A stretch of 55,622 nt of DNA from an uncultured Lachnospiraceae bacterium (GTDB taxonomy: Bacteria > Bacillota > Clostridia > Lachnospirales > Lachnospiraceae), in assembly GCA_934320895.1 (NCBI GenBank), contig CAKRFY010000017.1, forward strand, positions 1 to 55,622, in the 5' to 3' direction. The position numbers and the translations under genes are program-made. The notes under the pieces were generated by a model. It saw only the letters and a program-made list of their open reading frames with translations, had not been told where the DNA came from and made no database searches. Positions 45,128 to 53,924 of this stretch are shown in pieces. The number at the start of each line of letters is the position of its first letter. Position 1 is the stretch's first letter.

Positions 45128-47017
45128 TTGAGAGAAGAAGACAATATTGAAAAGGATGGTTTACAGGAAGATAATGATAGTAGTTCACAAAATGATGTTT
45201 ATGATGGACTTGATGATTTTGTAGACTATGATGATCTTACAAGCCTTGAGGGATTACCACAGTTAGATGAACTTGATAAAATGGATGATTTATCTGCTGT
45301 TCCGGAAGTTGCGGCATCTATCAAAATGGATGATACAGATAATAAAAATATAAGTGATGATGAAATAGAAGTTCCACTTCCTGATATTGGAATAACAGAT
45401 GATGATGGAATTGCATCAGAACTTTCGGATGAAGATAACATACAAACAGCATTTCCAGAGCCAGAACCTGAAAAAGAGGAAACATCATCTGGTGAAAAAG
45501 AGCAATTGGCTCAGGAAGAGGAAACTGTTGCAGATGCGGGTAAAATGGAGGATACAGATGGCGTAGCATTGCCAGAGGAAGAGACTATGCCGATTGATGA
45601 TATAATGGCGATACCAGAAGATGATACTGGAGCATTAGATGATATAATGGCAATACCAGAAGGAGATACGGAAGTCTCAGATGATATAATGGCAATACCA
45701 GAAGGAGATACGGAAGTCTCAGATGATATAATGGCAATACCAGAAGGAGATACAGAATCCTCAGATGATATAATGGCGATACCAGAAGGAGATACAGAAT
45801 CCCAGGACGATATAATGGCAATACCGGAAGGAGATACCGAATCTCAGGACGATATAATGAAGGCATCTGAAGGAGAAGCGGAACCGAAAAATAATGATTC
45901 AGGCAGTGAAAGTATAGACGATATGCTTGGTGGTCTGTTGGATGATCTAGATACAAATGGTTCTATTGCTGATGGAGCTGCTGATTCATCTGACATATCA
46001 GAAAGTGGGGATGAAGAAGTGAAAACGTCCGATGATATTGGGGATTTGCTTGGAATGTTGAGTGACGATTCAGGTCCTGATGATATTATGAGTCTTGATA
46101 ATACTGCTGATAATGCAATACCAGATGTCAATGATATACCTGATATATCGCTCGATGATTCAGGTGCAGAAGAAGATATAGCTAATATTCTCCCAACAGA
46201 GGAGAAAAAAGAAGATGGTGCAGAACAGCCTGGATTTTTCAAGAAAGTATTTGGAAATGTAGTTACTGATGAGATTGCTGAAGCTGAAAAACAGGCGAAA
46301 GAGGATGAGGCTGCAAAACTTGAGGAGACTGAAAAGCTAAAAGAAGAAAAGGCACTCGAGAAAGCTCAAAAGAAAGAAGAAAAAGCAAAATTAAAAGCCG
46401 AGAAGGCTGAAGAAAAAGCAGCCAAAAAGGCTAAAAAAGCTGAAGAGAAAGCGGCTAAAAAAGCGGCTAAACTAGCTAAAAAAGAAGAAGAGGAAGCAGC
46501 GGCAGCTCAGGAGGTAGTTGGAAAGCTTAATAAAGTTGGAGTTGCCATAGTTGCTGTAATTGGACTAGTATTTCTTTTAGGAACAGTATTTTTGACTAAT
46601 AGTTTTGGAAGTAATCTTGATAAAAAGAAGGCACAAAACTATTTTGATATGAATAAGTATTCTCAGGCATATGAGTCTGCTGTTGGGACAAATATGAAGA
46701 AAAAAGATCCTGAACAGTACCAGAAGATAGTGACTGTTATGAAGGTTCAACACTCACTTGATTCATATCAGAACTATGAAAATATAAAAAAATATCCGGA
46801 AGCTTTGGATGCACTTCTTATGGGATTAAGAAAGTATGATGCAAATAAAAAAGAGGCATATGATCTTGAGATAGAAGATAAACTCGAGAATATATATGAA
46901 AAGATACTTGACATCTTGTCAGAAGAATTTGGTGTATCAAAGTCACAAGCTTACGATATACTTGGCTTAAGCGGAAGTGATTATACAAAGAAGGTTACGG
47001 AGATTGCAAATAAATAA
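45128..47017 (+). CDS. Acidic membrane protein with tandem DDIMAIPEGDTE repeats
   Basis: A 629-residue protein. The N-terminal 430 residues are highly acidic, with six complete 14-residue repeats plus a degenerate seventh (about residues 157-254). Later segments repeat DDIGDLLGML-like motifs. Residues about 385-465 form a Lys/Glu/Ala-rich coiled coil, followed by one transmembrane helix (about 474-492, VAIVAVIGLVFLLGTVFL) and a helical C-terminal domain outside. TTG 45128 is preferred as start because AAGGAG lies nine bases before it; GTG 45107 has no ribosome binding site. The overall design recalls FimV-like scaffold proteins. A role with CheV is suggested by position only. Confidence 0.75.
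   Translation: MREEDNIEKDGLQEDNDSSSQNDVYDGLDDFVDYDDLTSLEGLPQLDELDKMDDLSAVPEVAASIKMDDTDNKNISDDEIEVPLPDIGITDDDGIASELSDEDNIQTAFPEPEPEKEETSSGEKEQLAQEEETVADAGKMEDTDGVALPEEETMPIDDIMAIPEDDTGALDDIMAIPEGDTEVSDDIMAIPEGDTEVSDDIMAIPEGDTESSDDIMAIPEGDTESQDDIMAIPEGDTESQDDIMKASEGEAEPKNNDSGSESIDDMLGGLLDDLDTNGSIADGAADSSDISESGDEEVKTSDDIGDLLGMLSDDSGPDDIMSLDNTADNAIPDVNDIPDISLDDSGAEEDIANILPTEEKKEDGAEQPGFFKKVFGNVVTDEIAEAEKQAKEDEAAKLEETEKLKEEKALEKAQKKEEKAKLKAEKAEEKAAKKAKKAEEKAAKKAAKLAKKEEEEAAAAQEVVGKLNKVGVAIVAVIGLVFLLGTVFLTNSFGSNLDKKKAQNYFDMNKYSQAYESAVGTNMKKKDPEQYQKIVTVMKVQHSLDSYQNYENIKKYPEALDALLMGLRKYDANKKEAYDLEIEDKLENIYEKILDILSEEFGVSKSQAYDILGLSGSDYTKKVTEIANK
45596..45889 (+). repeat. 42-bp tandem repeat inside the acidic protein gene
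   Basis: Seven units of 42 bp (14 codons, DDIMAIPEGDTEVS type), the last one degenerate, begin every 42 bases from 45596. Units 2 and 3 are nearly identical at DNA level, so copy number may vary between strains. Confidence 0.9.
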
Positions 47018-47024
47018 AAGAGAG

Positions 47025-47056
47025 AAATCACCGATATAATTATCGGTGATTTTTTA
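47025..47056 (+). terminator. Terminator before the Wadjet operon
   Basis: Stem AAATCACCGATA/TATCGGTGATTT followed by a T-run, right after the acidic protein gene. It isolates the jet operon from upstream transcription. TATAAT (47035-47040) lies in the loop but without a good -35 at 17 bp. Confidence 0.85.
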
Positions 47057-47095
47057 TTGTAAATATATCAAATGATTGGAAAGGGAGAGACAAGC

Positions 47096-48574
47096 GTGCA
47101 GGTTACAGACAAATTGACAAAAACTCTTACTGAGGTAAAATACTTAAATGCGGATAATGTAAGCCGTTATCGCTGCATTATGCGTATTTTTTTTGAAAAT
47201 TATGAAAAATTGCGGTACTGGCTTTATCAGGAAGATGTGTATGCTCAAATGAAAGAAGATCCATTTTTTTCAGATTATCGTATGGAACAGTGTCAACAGG
47301 ATCTTGCCATGCTGACAGAGTGGAAAAATCTTAATACTATTCAAGATACGCGTAAAGTATCATCTATTGAGGAGTTTAAAAATAAAAAGTTTCGTTATCA
47401 GATGTCGGAATATAGTGTTGAGATTGAGAGGCTGGTTATTCGTCTTGAAAATCTGTTTATTGAAGGTTCTTCTTTGGAGCCGACTTTATTAGAACGGATA
47501 CGAAAGAATATCGGACGTTTTAAGGAGATGGGCGAGCAGGATATAAATTCTGTGTATACATGGTGGAATGATCTGAATAATGATTTTGTTAGATTAAATC
47601 AGAATTATCAGGATTATATAAGGGACCTTAACAGCGTAAAAGCAGAAAAGATGATGCAGACAAAAGAATTTTTAGTATTTAAAGACAGATTGATAGAATA
47701 TCTGCGCAATTTTATCAAGGGATTACAGAGAAATGTCGGTGCAATTGATGAAGAGTTGCAGTTATTAGTTCATGAGGAAAAGAAAAAGGTATTTGATAAA
47801 GTAGTTGAATATGAATTACAAATACCACGTATTGATATGGAAGTTTCAAAAGAACAGATAGAAGATCGTATAAAAGGTAAATATCAGAGCATTTATGACT
47901 GGTTTTCTTCAGAAAATGGACGAGAAAATGAGGCTGCAAAGTTATTTGATGCAACAAATGATATTATACGAAAGATTACAAGATATGCGGCTCAGATTAG
48001 TGAAAAAAATGCGATGGGTGCTAATCGTCGTGAGGAGTATCGTAAAGTAGCAGAAATGTTTATGAAATGTAATAAACTGGAAGATGCACATAAGCTATCT
48101 GCAATGGTATTTGGAATTGAGCAGCCGTTTCATCTTAAAGGTGATCTGGTAAGAAAATCTGATAGTATGAACCAGTCAGTATATGAAGATATACCATTAG
48201 ATGTACGTTTAAAACCGCGTGTCCGTACATATAGGGAAAAGGCAAACAGAAGTGCGATAAGGAATATGGCGGAGGATAAACAAAGAACCAGATTAGAACT
48301 TATTGAAAGGCAGCAGGAGGAAATGACTAAGTTACGTGCATTGGAGAAAAACGGCCAGATTGATTTTGGTGAACTTCCAGTAATTGAACCTCATATTCGT
48401 GAAATTTTGTTAAAATGGATGTCGAATGCTTTGGAAGATGTTAATATGGAAGGAAGGACAGAAGAGGGAAGACAATATCATCTTGATGCAGGTAATTCAA
48501 ATGAAAAATGTGTGCTTCACTGTGAGGATGGAAATATGACAATGCCGCACTTTAAGATTGTATTTGAAGAATAA
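47096..48574 (+). CDS. jetA: Wadjet protein JetA (kleisin-like, TIGR02677/DUF2397 type)
   Basis: A 492-residue protein matching the TIGR02677 type found as the first gene of type II Wadjet, with the typical N-terminal YLNADNVSRYRCIMRIFF and LRYWLY. It is the kleisin that bridges the JetC heads and binds JetB. It is largely helical; the C-terminal 60 residues include a short winged-helix-like end. The open frame starts at ATG 47072, but GTG 47096 is preferred because AAGGGAGAG lies just upstream. Arginine codons are mostly CGT/CGC, unlike in the preceding genes. jetB follows after 16 bp. Confidence 0.9.
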   Translation: MQVTDKLTKTLTEVKYLNADNVSRYRCIMRIFFENYEKLRYWLYQEDVYAQMKEDPFFSDYRMEQCQQDLAMLTEWKNLNTIQDTRKVSSIEEFKNKKFRYQMSEYSVEIERLVIRLENLFIEGSSLEPTLLERIRKNIGRFKEMGEQDINSVYTWWNDLNNDFVRLNQNYQDYIRDLNSVKAEKMMQTKEFLVFKDRLIEYLRNFIKGLQRNVGAIDEELQLLVHEEKKKVFDKVVEYELQIPRIDMEVSKEQIEDRIKGKYQSIYDWFSSENGRENEAAKLFDATNDIIRKITRYAAQISEKNAMGANRREEYRKVAEMFMKCNKLEDAHKLSAMVFGIEQPFHLKGDLVRKSDSMNQSVYEDIPLDVRLKPRVRTYREKANRSAIRNMAEDKQRTRLELIERQQEEMTKLRALEKNGQIDFGELPVIEPHIREILLKWMSNALEDVNMEGRTEEGRQYHLDAGNSNEKCVLHCEDGNMTMPHFKIVFEE

Positions 48575-48590
48575 GGAACAGGAGTAAAAT

Positions 48591-49751
48591 ATGGAAGAGT
48601 TAGAAGCTCTTTTAAGTAATCGATGGATTCTTAAAAGTGATAATAAGGATTTATATTATAAAGTAAGGGATGCACTTGGGGAAATTAGAAAATTTACATC
48701 TGATAAAATGGGGTGTCCTATTGTTGAAAATGCCCTGTTAGTAAAAATGGAAAAGATACCGGTGGTTGCTGAAAGTTTTATGGGGATTCAGGATTTTACC
48801 TCAAAAGAAGAGTATGTTTTTTTGTGCATTCTGTTAATGTTTTTGGAAGAAAAAGACGCACAGGAGCAGTTTGTTTTGTCTCAGTTGACAGAATATATTG
48901 CATCTAATATGACGGGAGAGCAGGTTGACTGGACATTATACACGCACCGCAGACGACTTATCAAAGTTCTTAGATATAGTGTCAGTCAGGGAATGTTAAA
49001 GATTACAGATGGAAGCGATGATGTATTTGCAGATGATGCAGAAGGTGAAGTTTTATATGAAAATACCGGTGCATCACGTTATTTTATGAGAAGCTTTTCG
49101 CATGATATTATGCAGTATACCAGACCAGAAGATTTTAGTGAGAGTGACTGGTTTGATGTAGATGAAGAAAAGGGAATTGCAAGAAGGCACCGTGTTTATA
49201 AAAGGTTGTTATTTTCACCAGGAGTATATGTTGGAAATGGTACAAAAGAGGATTTCGAATATCTAAAATATTATGGACGCAGACTGACTGATGATCTTGA
49301 GAGAAATTTTGACTGTCATGTGCATATTCATCGTGCAAGTGCGTACTTTCTTATGGGTGATGATTGCCGTATTGGTAAGGCTTTCCCAGCAAGTAATGTT
49401 ATTTCTGATATTATGTTATTATGTTTTGCAGTGATCAGGGAATATATTGACAGTGGAAGATGGCATATATCTGCAGATGAATGTTGTATTGTAGATACAG
49501 TAGATTTTGAGCATATGTTAAAAGATACAAAAGAGCGCTATGGAATGGGATTTACAAAAAATTATCGTGAGATGGCAGAAGGAGAATTTGTGCATACAGT
49601 ATCGGATATGATGGAAAACTGGATGTTTATAAAAAGAAGAGATGAGACACAGGATATTATGATCTATCCTATTGCAGGTAAGATACAGGGGCATTATCCA
49701 AAAGATTATTTGGGAGGAAGAGAGAATGAACAGCAGATGGCAGGCAAATAA
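48591..49751 (+). CDS. jetB: Wadjet protein JetB (KITE-like, TIGR02678/DUF2398 type)
   Basis: A 386-residue protein with the TIGR02678 appearance, starting MEELEALLSNRWILKSDNKD and containing KEEYVFLCILLMFLEEKDAQEQF. Tandem winged-helix domains are expected; KITE-like JetB dimers clamp the kleisin JetA and contact DNA in the condensin-like complex. Start ATG 48591 follows GGAACAGGAG. Its last 26 bases overlap the start of jetC, so translation is coupled and the subunits will be made in fixed ratio. Confidence 0.9.
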   Translation: MEELEALLSNRWILKSDNKDLYYKVRDALGEIRKFTSDKMGCPIVENALLVKMEKIPVVAESFMGIQDFTSKEEYVFLCILLMFLEEKDAQEQFVLSQLTEYIASNMTGEQVDWTLYTHRRRLIKVLRYSVSQGMLKITDGSDDVFADDAEGEVLYENTGASRYFMRSFSHDIMQYTRPEDFSESDWFDVDEEKGIARRHRVYKRLLFSPGVYVGNGTKEDFEYLKYYGRRLTDDLERNFDCHVHIHRASAYFLMGDDCRIGKAFPASNVISDIMLLCFAVIREYIDSGRWHISADECCIVDTVDFEHMLKDTKERYGMGFTKNYREMAEGEFVHTVSDMMENWMFIKRRDETQDIMIYPIAGKIQGHYPKDYLGGRENEQQMAGK

Positions 49752-52700
49752 GATTGGACTTGTTAATTTTTGGTATTATGATGAACAGGAATTTCCGTTT
49801 GCAAAGGGAAGAATGTTGCTTAGAGGATCAAACGGCTCAGGAAAATCTGTTACAATGCAGAGTGTTGTTCCGTTGTTATTAGATGGAAATGTAAGTCCGG
49901 AGCGTCTTGATCCGTTTGGTACAAGGGACCGTAAAATGGGAAATTATCTTTTAGAAGATGAGGATGAGCGTGAGGAGCGTATAGGGTACTTATATCTGGA
50001 ATTTCGAAGACTTGAGAGTGATACATATCTTACAATTGGAATGGGAATGCGTGCACGCCGGGGAAAGCCTCTTGATAAATGGTATTTTTCAATCTCAGAT
50101 GGACGCAGGATAGGAAAGGATTTCTTTTTATATAAGCAGACAGCTGAAAAGATCCCGCTATCAAAAAAAGAATTAGAGAACCGTATTGCGGCTGGTGGAA
50201 GTGTTTTTGACAGGCAGATAGAATATATGGAGTATGTAAATCGCCATATATTTGGATTTGAAACAATTGAAGAATACAAAGAGATGATAGATCTTTTGAT
50301 ACAGCTGCGTACTCCTAAATTGTCTAAGGATTTTAAGCCTTCTGTTATAAGCGAGATCTTAAGTGATTCATTGCAGCCACTTTCTGATGATGATCTTCGT
50401 CCAATGTCAGAAGCTATTGAAAATATGGACACGATGAATATGAATCTTAAAGCAAGAGAAAATGCAAGTCAGGCTGCTGGTAAGATCAGTAGAGTGTTTG
50501 ACAGATATAACCGGCGTGTTCTTTATCAGAAAGCAGATAAATATAAAACAATTCTTAATAAGAAGAAGGTATTACAGAAAGAAAGGTCAGATAAAGCAGA
50601 TGAACTGCAAAAGTGCAATGAAAAGGTTGATTATATTGATAAGGAATTAGAAGATATGGAAGTAAAGAATGCTTCTATGGAAAAAGAGAGGGATTCCTTA
50701 AATAAGAGTGATGCATTACACTTAAAGACAAGGGAAGCTAAGCTTACACAGGAAATACAGAACTATGAGAATACATTAAAAGAGAAGGAAGATTTTCTTA
50801 ATACTAAAAAAGACAGATATCTGGAAGTTGAGAAGCGTATAAAAACAGAAGATGACAACAAATATCAGAAAGAGAAGGAAATTACAGAGTTACTTGATGA
50901 AATGCAGGAAGAGGCTGAAGCTATGTCTTTTGAGGAACATCAGTTTTTCGGGGAAGAATTGATGCAGCAATTGGAGAAAGAATATAGATTTGACACATTG
51001 AAGGGGCAGTTTTTGGAAACAAAACAGAAAATTGAAAAAGCATTTCATATTTTAGAGGAGACAGGTTTATGGGAGAGACAGGCTGATGATATGATCAGAC
51101 GTCTGGAACAGGCGGGACGTGATGTGGACGCTGCACAGAAACGCCAAAAAGAGGTGGAATCATTACTTGTCCAGACACAGAATGAATGGAAGGAAGCACT
51201 GTATAGCTGGGCTGCGAACAATAAACAGCTGCTTATCGATAAAGAAGCATTAAATAGTCTTAGCAGATTCGCAGATGCATATGACGATTCAGCGGATTTT
51301 ACTAAGGTAAAGGAAAATGTTTGGGAGAAATATCTGTCGTTTCAGATGGAGTTAATTAAAAAACAGGATGAACTTCAAAAAAATCTTGCAGAAAATAAGG
51401 CTGAATATGAAAAAGTAGAAAATGAGTTGAAGGAGTGGGAGAGTCAGAAAGAACTGCAGCCTGAGCACAGTGAGGCTGTTATTAGAAATAGGGAACGCCT
51501 CAGGAATATGGGGATAGATTATCAGGAATTTTATAAAGTTGTTGAATTTGGTTCAGATATGGATGAGGCTGATCAGAATCATTTAGAAGAGGCTCTTTTA
51601 AAGATGGGCATATTGGATGCTATTATTGTTGATGAGGAATATAAAGGGCAGGTGCTTTCTCTTACAGAAGGTTGTGAGGACCGTTATTTATTTGTATGTG
51701 GTGAAAGACCTGAACGAAGTTTATTGGATGCATTGGAATTAAATGATGAAGTAAATGATATTTTTTCTAACCAGAGAATTAATGGCATACTTAGTCACAT
51801 TGCCTATGGCGGTTGTGCGGATAGCGTGGATGAAAAAAATATTACCAGTATGTTAAAAGTATCAGCAGATGGTACATACCAAATGGGAATACTATCTGGA
51901 ACAATAACAGGGCAATATACAGCACAATTTATGGGAACCAAAGCGAGACAGAAGGCACGTCTGGCAAAGATTGAGGAGTGTAGGGCGCAGCTTGAAGTAC
52001 TGCACAGTGAAGTAGTCAGCCTTGAGAGAGCGATAACAGATAACGAAGATAAACTTGAATTATTAAAACATGAATATGAAAATCTGCCTGATGACCGTGA
52101 TATGAGTGAAGCATGGAAAATGGTTGAAAAGGCAGTGAAGATATGTGATGCTGCAAAGCAGGAACAGCTTAGACAGGAAGAGGAACTTCGTTTGTTAAAA
52201 GAGAAGATCCGTCAGAAAAAAGAGGAAGCATTTGCACTCGCGAAGGTGTTGTATCTGGATTGTACTTTTGCAGTATTTAAGCAGGCTGCCGAGGCTGCGG
52301 ATGGTTATAAGGATCACTTGACGAGTTTAATCTCTGCTCATGAATTGTATCTGCATAGGGTGCAGATGATAGAGGATATGAGGGAACAGCTGGATAACAT
52401 AGATGTGGATATGGAACAGATTCGTTATGATATAGCAATAGCCGGGCGTGAGCTTGGACAGAGAAAAGAAGAATATAATTCTGTTAAGGAACAGCTTATG
52501 TTAACAGACTATGAGCAGGTTAAGGAGAGAATGGATATCTGTGTAAAATGGATTCATGAATATCCAAAACGCAGAGGAAATTGTATAGAGGAAAAAACAA
52601 GAAATCAGGAAAAGATTAGATTTATAGAAGAACAATTAGAAAAGTATAACAAAAATCTGCAGGAATATGAAGAACAGGAACACCATCTTGAAAAATGTTA

Positions 52701-53850
52701 TTTTGCAGAACGTGAACTTGGGTATGTGACATTTCCGGAAGAAGTAGGTGAAGAACCTGAAAAAGTTTGTGCGTATTTGGGAAATGATGTGAAAAACTTA
52801 GAATTGAATGATATTTTAAATAAGCTCAATCAGGTATATTTTGAGAACAGGGCTTTCCTGAATGATTATCAGCTTATGCAGACGGAACTGTTTAAGGAAT
52901 TAGATGATGAAAAAAGTATAGATGGTTTCTTAGCTAAAAGACAGGATATAGTTGCAAGGTATAAAGGTGTGAGGATACCTTTTATACAGCTTTTGGGACA
53001 TCTGGAAGAGGATATCACAGTTCTTAAAGACTTGATCAAAGCCGGTGACAGGGAACTTTTTGAAGATATCCTGGCAAATACGGTAAGTCGTAAAATACGC
53101 GGCAAGATCAATGCATCAACTACATGGGTTGCTAAAATGAATGATCTTATGAGTGGAATGAACACTTCAAGCGGTTTGAAACTCAGCCTTCGATGGAGAA
53201 GCAAAACAGCGGAAAAAGAGGAACAGCTTGACACTAAAGAACTTGTTCATCTGTTGAAGAAAGATTATCGTTTGATGAGTGAAGATGAAGCAGCAAAATT
53301 ATCAGCGCATTTTAGATCCAAAGTAGAAGAAGCAAGACGAAACACGAGGGACAGTGGTGGAATGGTTTCGTTTTATCAGGTGATGAAAGAAACACTTGAC
53401 TATCGAAAATGGTTTGAATTTCAGCTGTATTCACAGAAAACTGGTGAGCGTCAGAAAGAACTTACTAATAGTGTGTTTGGAACTTTTAGTGGTGGTGAGA
53501 AGGCAATGTCTATGTATGTTCCATTGTTTTCAGCTGTTGTTGCAAAATATCAGGGAGGCAGACAGGATGCACCAAGGCTTATTTCGCTTGATGAGGCATT
53601 TGCCGGAGTGGATAACAGTAATATCAGGGATATGTTTAGACTTATGACTGAATTTTCATTTGATTTTATTATAAATTCTCAGGTATTATGGGGAGATTGT
53701 GATACGCTTGATGCGCTTGCGATATACCAGTTGCAGCGACCTAAAAATGCAAAGTTTGTTACGGTTATGCCTTATTTGTGGAATGGAAAGGCAAAAGAAC
53801 TGCTTGAAAATGAGGAGATGGTTGAAGTCCGAAGTACAGAATTAAGATAG
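49726..53850 (+). CDS. jetC: Wadjet protein JetC (SMC-like ATPase, TIGR02680 type)
   Basis: A 1374-residue SMC/MukB-like ATPase of full length for TIGR02680. Walker A is GSNGSGKS at residues 34-41. Two very long coiled coils (about 270-640 and 760-1130) flank a hinge region. The C-terminal head has signature GTFSGGEKAMSMY and Walker B ISLDEAFAGVD with the catalytic glutamate. It should hydrolyse ATP to extrude DNA loops and detect small circular DNA. ATG 49726 follows GGGAGGAAG; the frame extends upstream to 49672 within jetB, which is rejected. All ATPase motifs look intact. Confidence 0.95.
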   Translation: MNSRWQANKIGLVNFWYYDEQEFPFAKGRMLLRGSNGSGKSVTMQSVVPLLLDGNVSPERLDPFGTRDRKMGNYLLEDEDEREERIGYLYLEFRRLESDTYLTIGMGMRARRGKPLDKWYFSISDGRRIGKDFFLYKQTAEKIPLSKKELENRIAAGGSVFDRQIEYMEYVNRHIFGFETIEEYKEMIDLLIQLRTPKLSKDFKPSVISEILSDSLQPLSDDDLRPMSEAIENMDTMNMNLKARENASQAAGKISRVFDRYNRRVLYQKADKYKTILNKKKVLQKERSDKADELQKCNEKVDYIDKELEDMEVKNASMEKERDSLNKSDALHLKTREAKLTQEIQNYENTLKEKEDFLNTKKDRYLEVEKRIKTEDDNKYQKEKEITELLDEMQEEAEAMSFEEHQFFGEELMQQLEKEYRFDTLKGQFLETKQKIEKAFHILEETGLWERQADDMIRRLEQAGRDVDAAQKRQKEVESLLVQTQNEWKEALYSWAANNKQLLIDKEALNSLSRFADAYDDSADFTKVKENVWEKYLSFQMELIKKQDELQKNLAENKAEYEKVENELKEWESQKELQPEHSEAVIRNRERLRNMGIDYQEFYKVVEFGSDMDEADQNHLEEALLKMGILDAIIVDEEYKGQVLSLTEGCEDRYLFVCGERPERSLLDALELNDEVNDIFSNQRINGILSHIAYGGCADSVDEKNITSMLKVSADGTYQMGILSGTITGQYTAQFMGTKARQKARLAKIEECRAQLEVLHSEVVSLERAITDNEDKLELLKHEYENLPDDRDMSEAWKMVEKAVKICDAAKQEQLRQEEELRLLKEKIRQKKEEAFALAKVLYLDCTFAVFKQAAEAADGYKDHLTSLISAHELYLHRVQMIEDMREQLDNIDVDMEQIRYDIAIAGRELGQRKEEYNSVKEQLMLTDYEQVKERMDICVKWIHEYPKRRGNCIEEKTRNQEKIRFIEEQLEKYNKNLQEYEEQEHHLEKCYFAERELGYVTFPEEVGEEPEKVCAYLGNDVKNLELNDILNKLNQVYFENRAFLNDYQLMQTELFKELDDEKSIDGFLAKRQDIVARYKGVRIPFIQLLGHLEEDITVLKDLIKAGDRELFEDILANTVSRKIRGKINASTTWVAKMNDLMSGMNTSSGLKLSLRWRSKTAEKEEQLDTKELVHLLKKDYRLMSEDEAAKLSAHFRSKVEEARRNTRDSGGMVSFYQVMKETLDYRKWFEFQLYSQKTGERQKELTNSVFGTFSGGEKAMSMYVPLFSAVVAKYQGGRQDAPRLISLDEAFAGVDNSNIRDMFRLMTEFSFDFIINSQVLWGDCDTLDALAIYQLQRPKNAKFVTVMPYLWNGKAKELLENEEMVEVRSTELR

Positions 53851-53924
53851 GGAACATAGAACTGTAAATGTATTTACTACGGGAGTGTTTATGTAATGAT
53901 GAAAGTTGGAGGTATTGATCAAAG

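Noticed and set aside
45596..45889. Regular repeats that might be a CRISPR array
   Set aside because: The units are contiguous 42-bp coding repeats with no spacers and lie inside an open reading frame; no cas genes are present.
45585..45956. Long open frames on the opposite strand of the acidic repeat protein
   Set aside because: They mirror the tandem repeat and have no start signals; the plus-strand frame has a ribosome binding site and domain structure.
47035..47040. TATAAT in the terminator loop as the jet promoter
   Set aside because: No acceptable -35 sits 16-18 bp upstream; the real promoter of the operon could not be identified.
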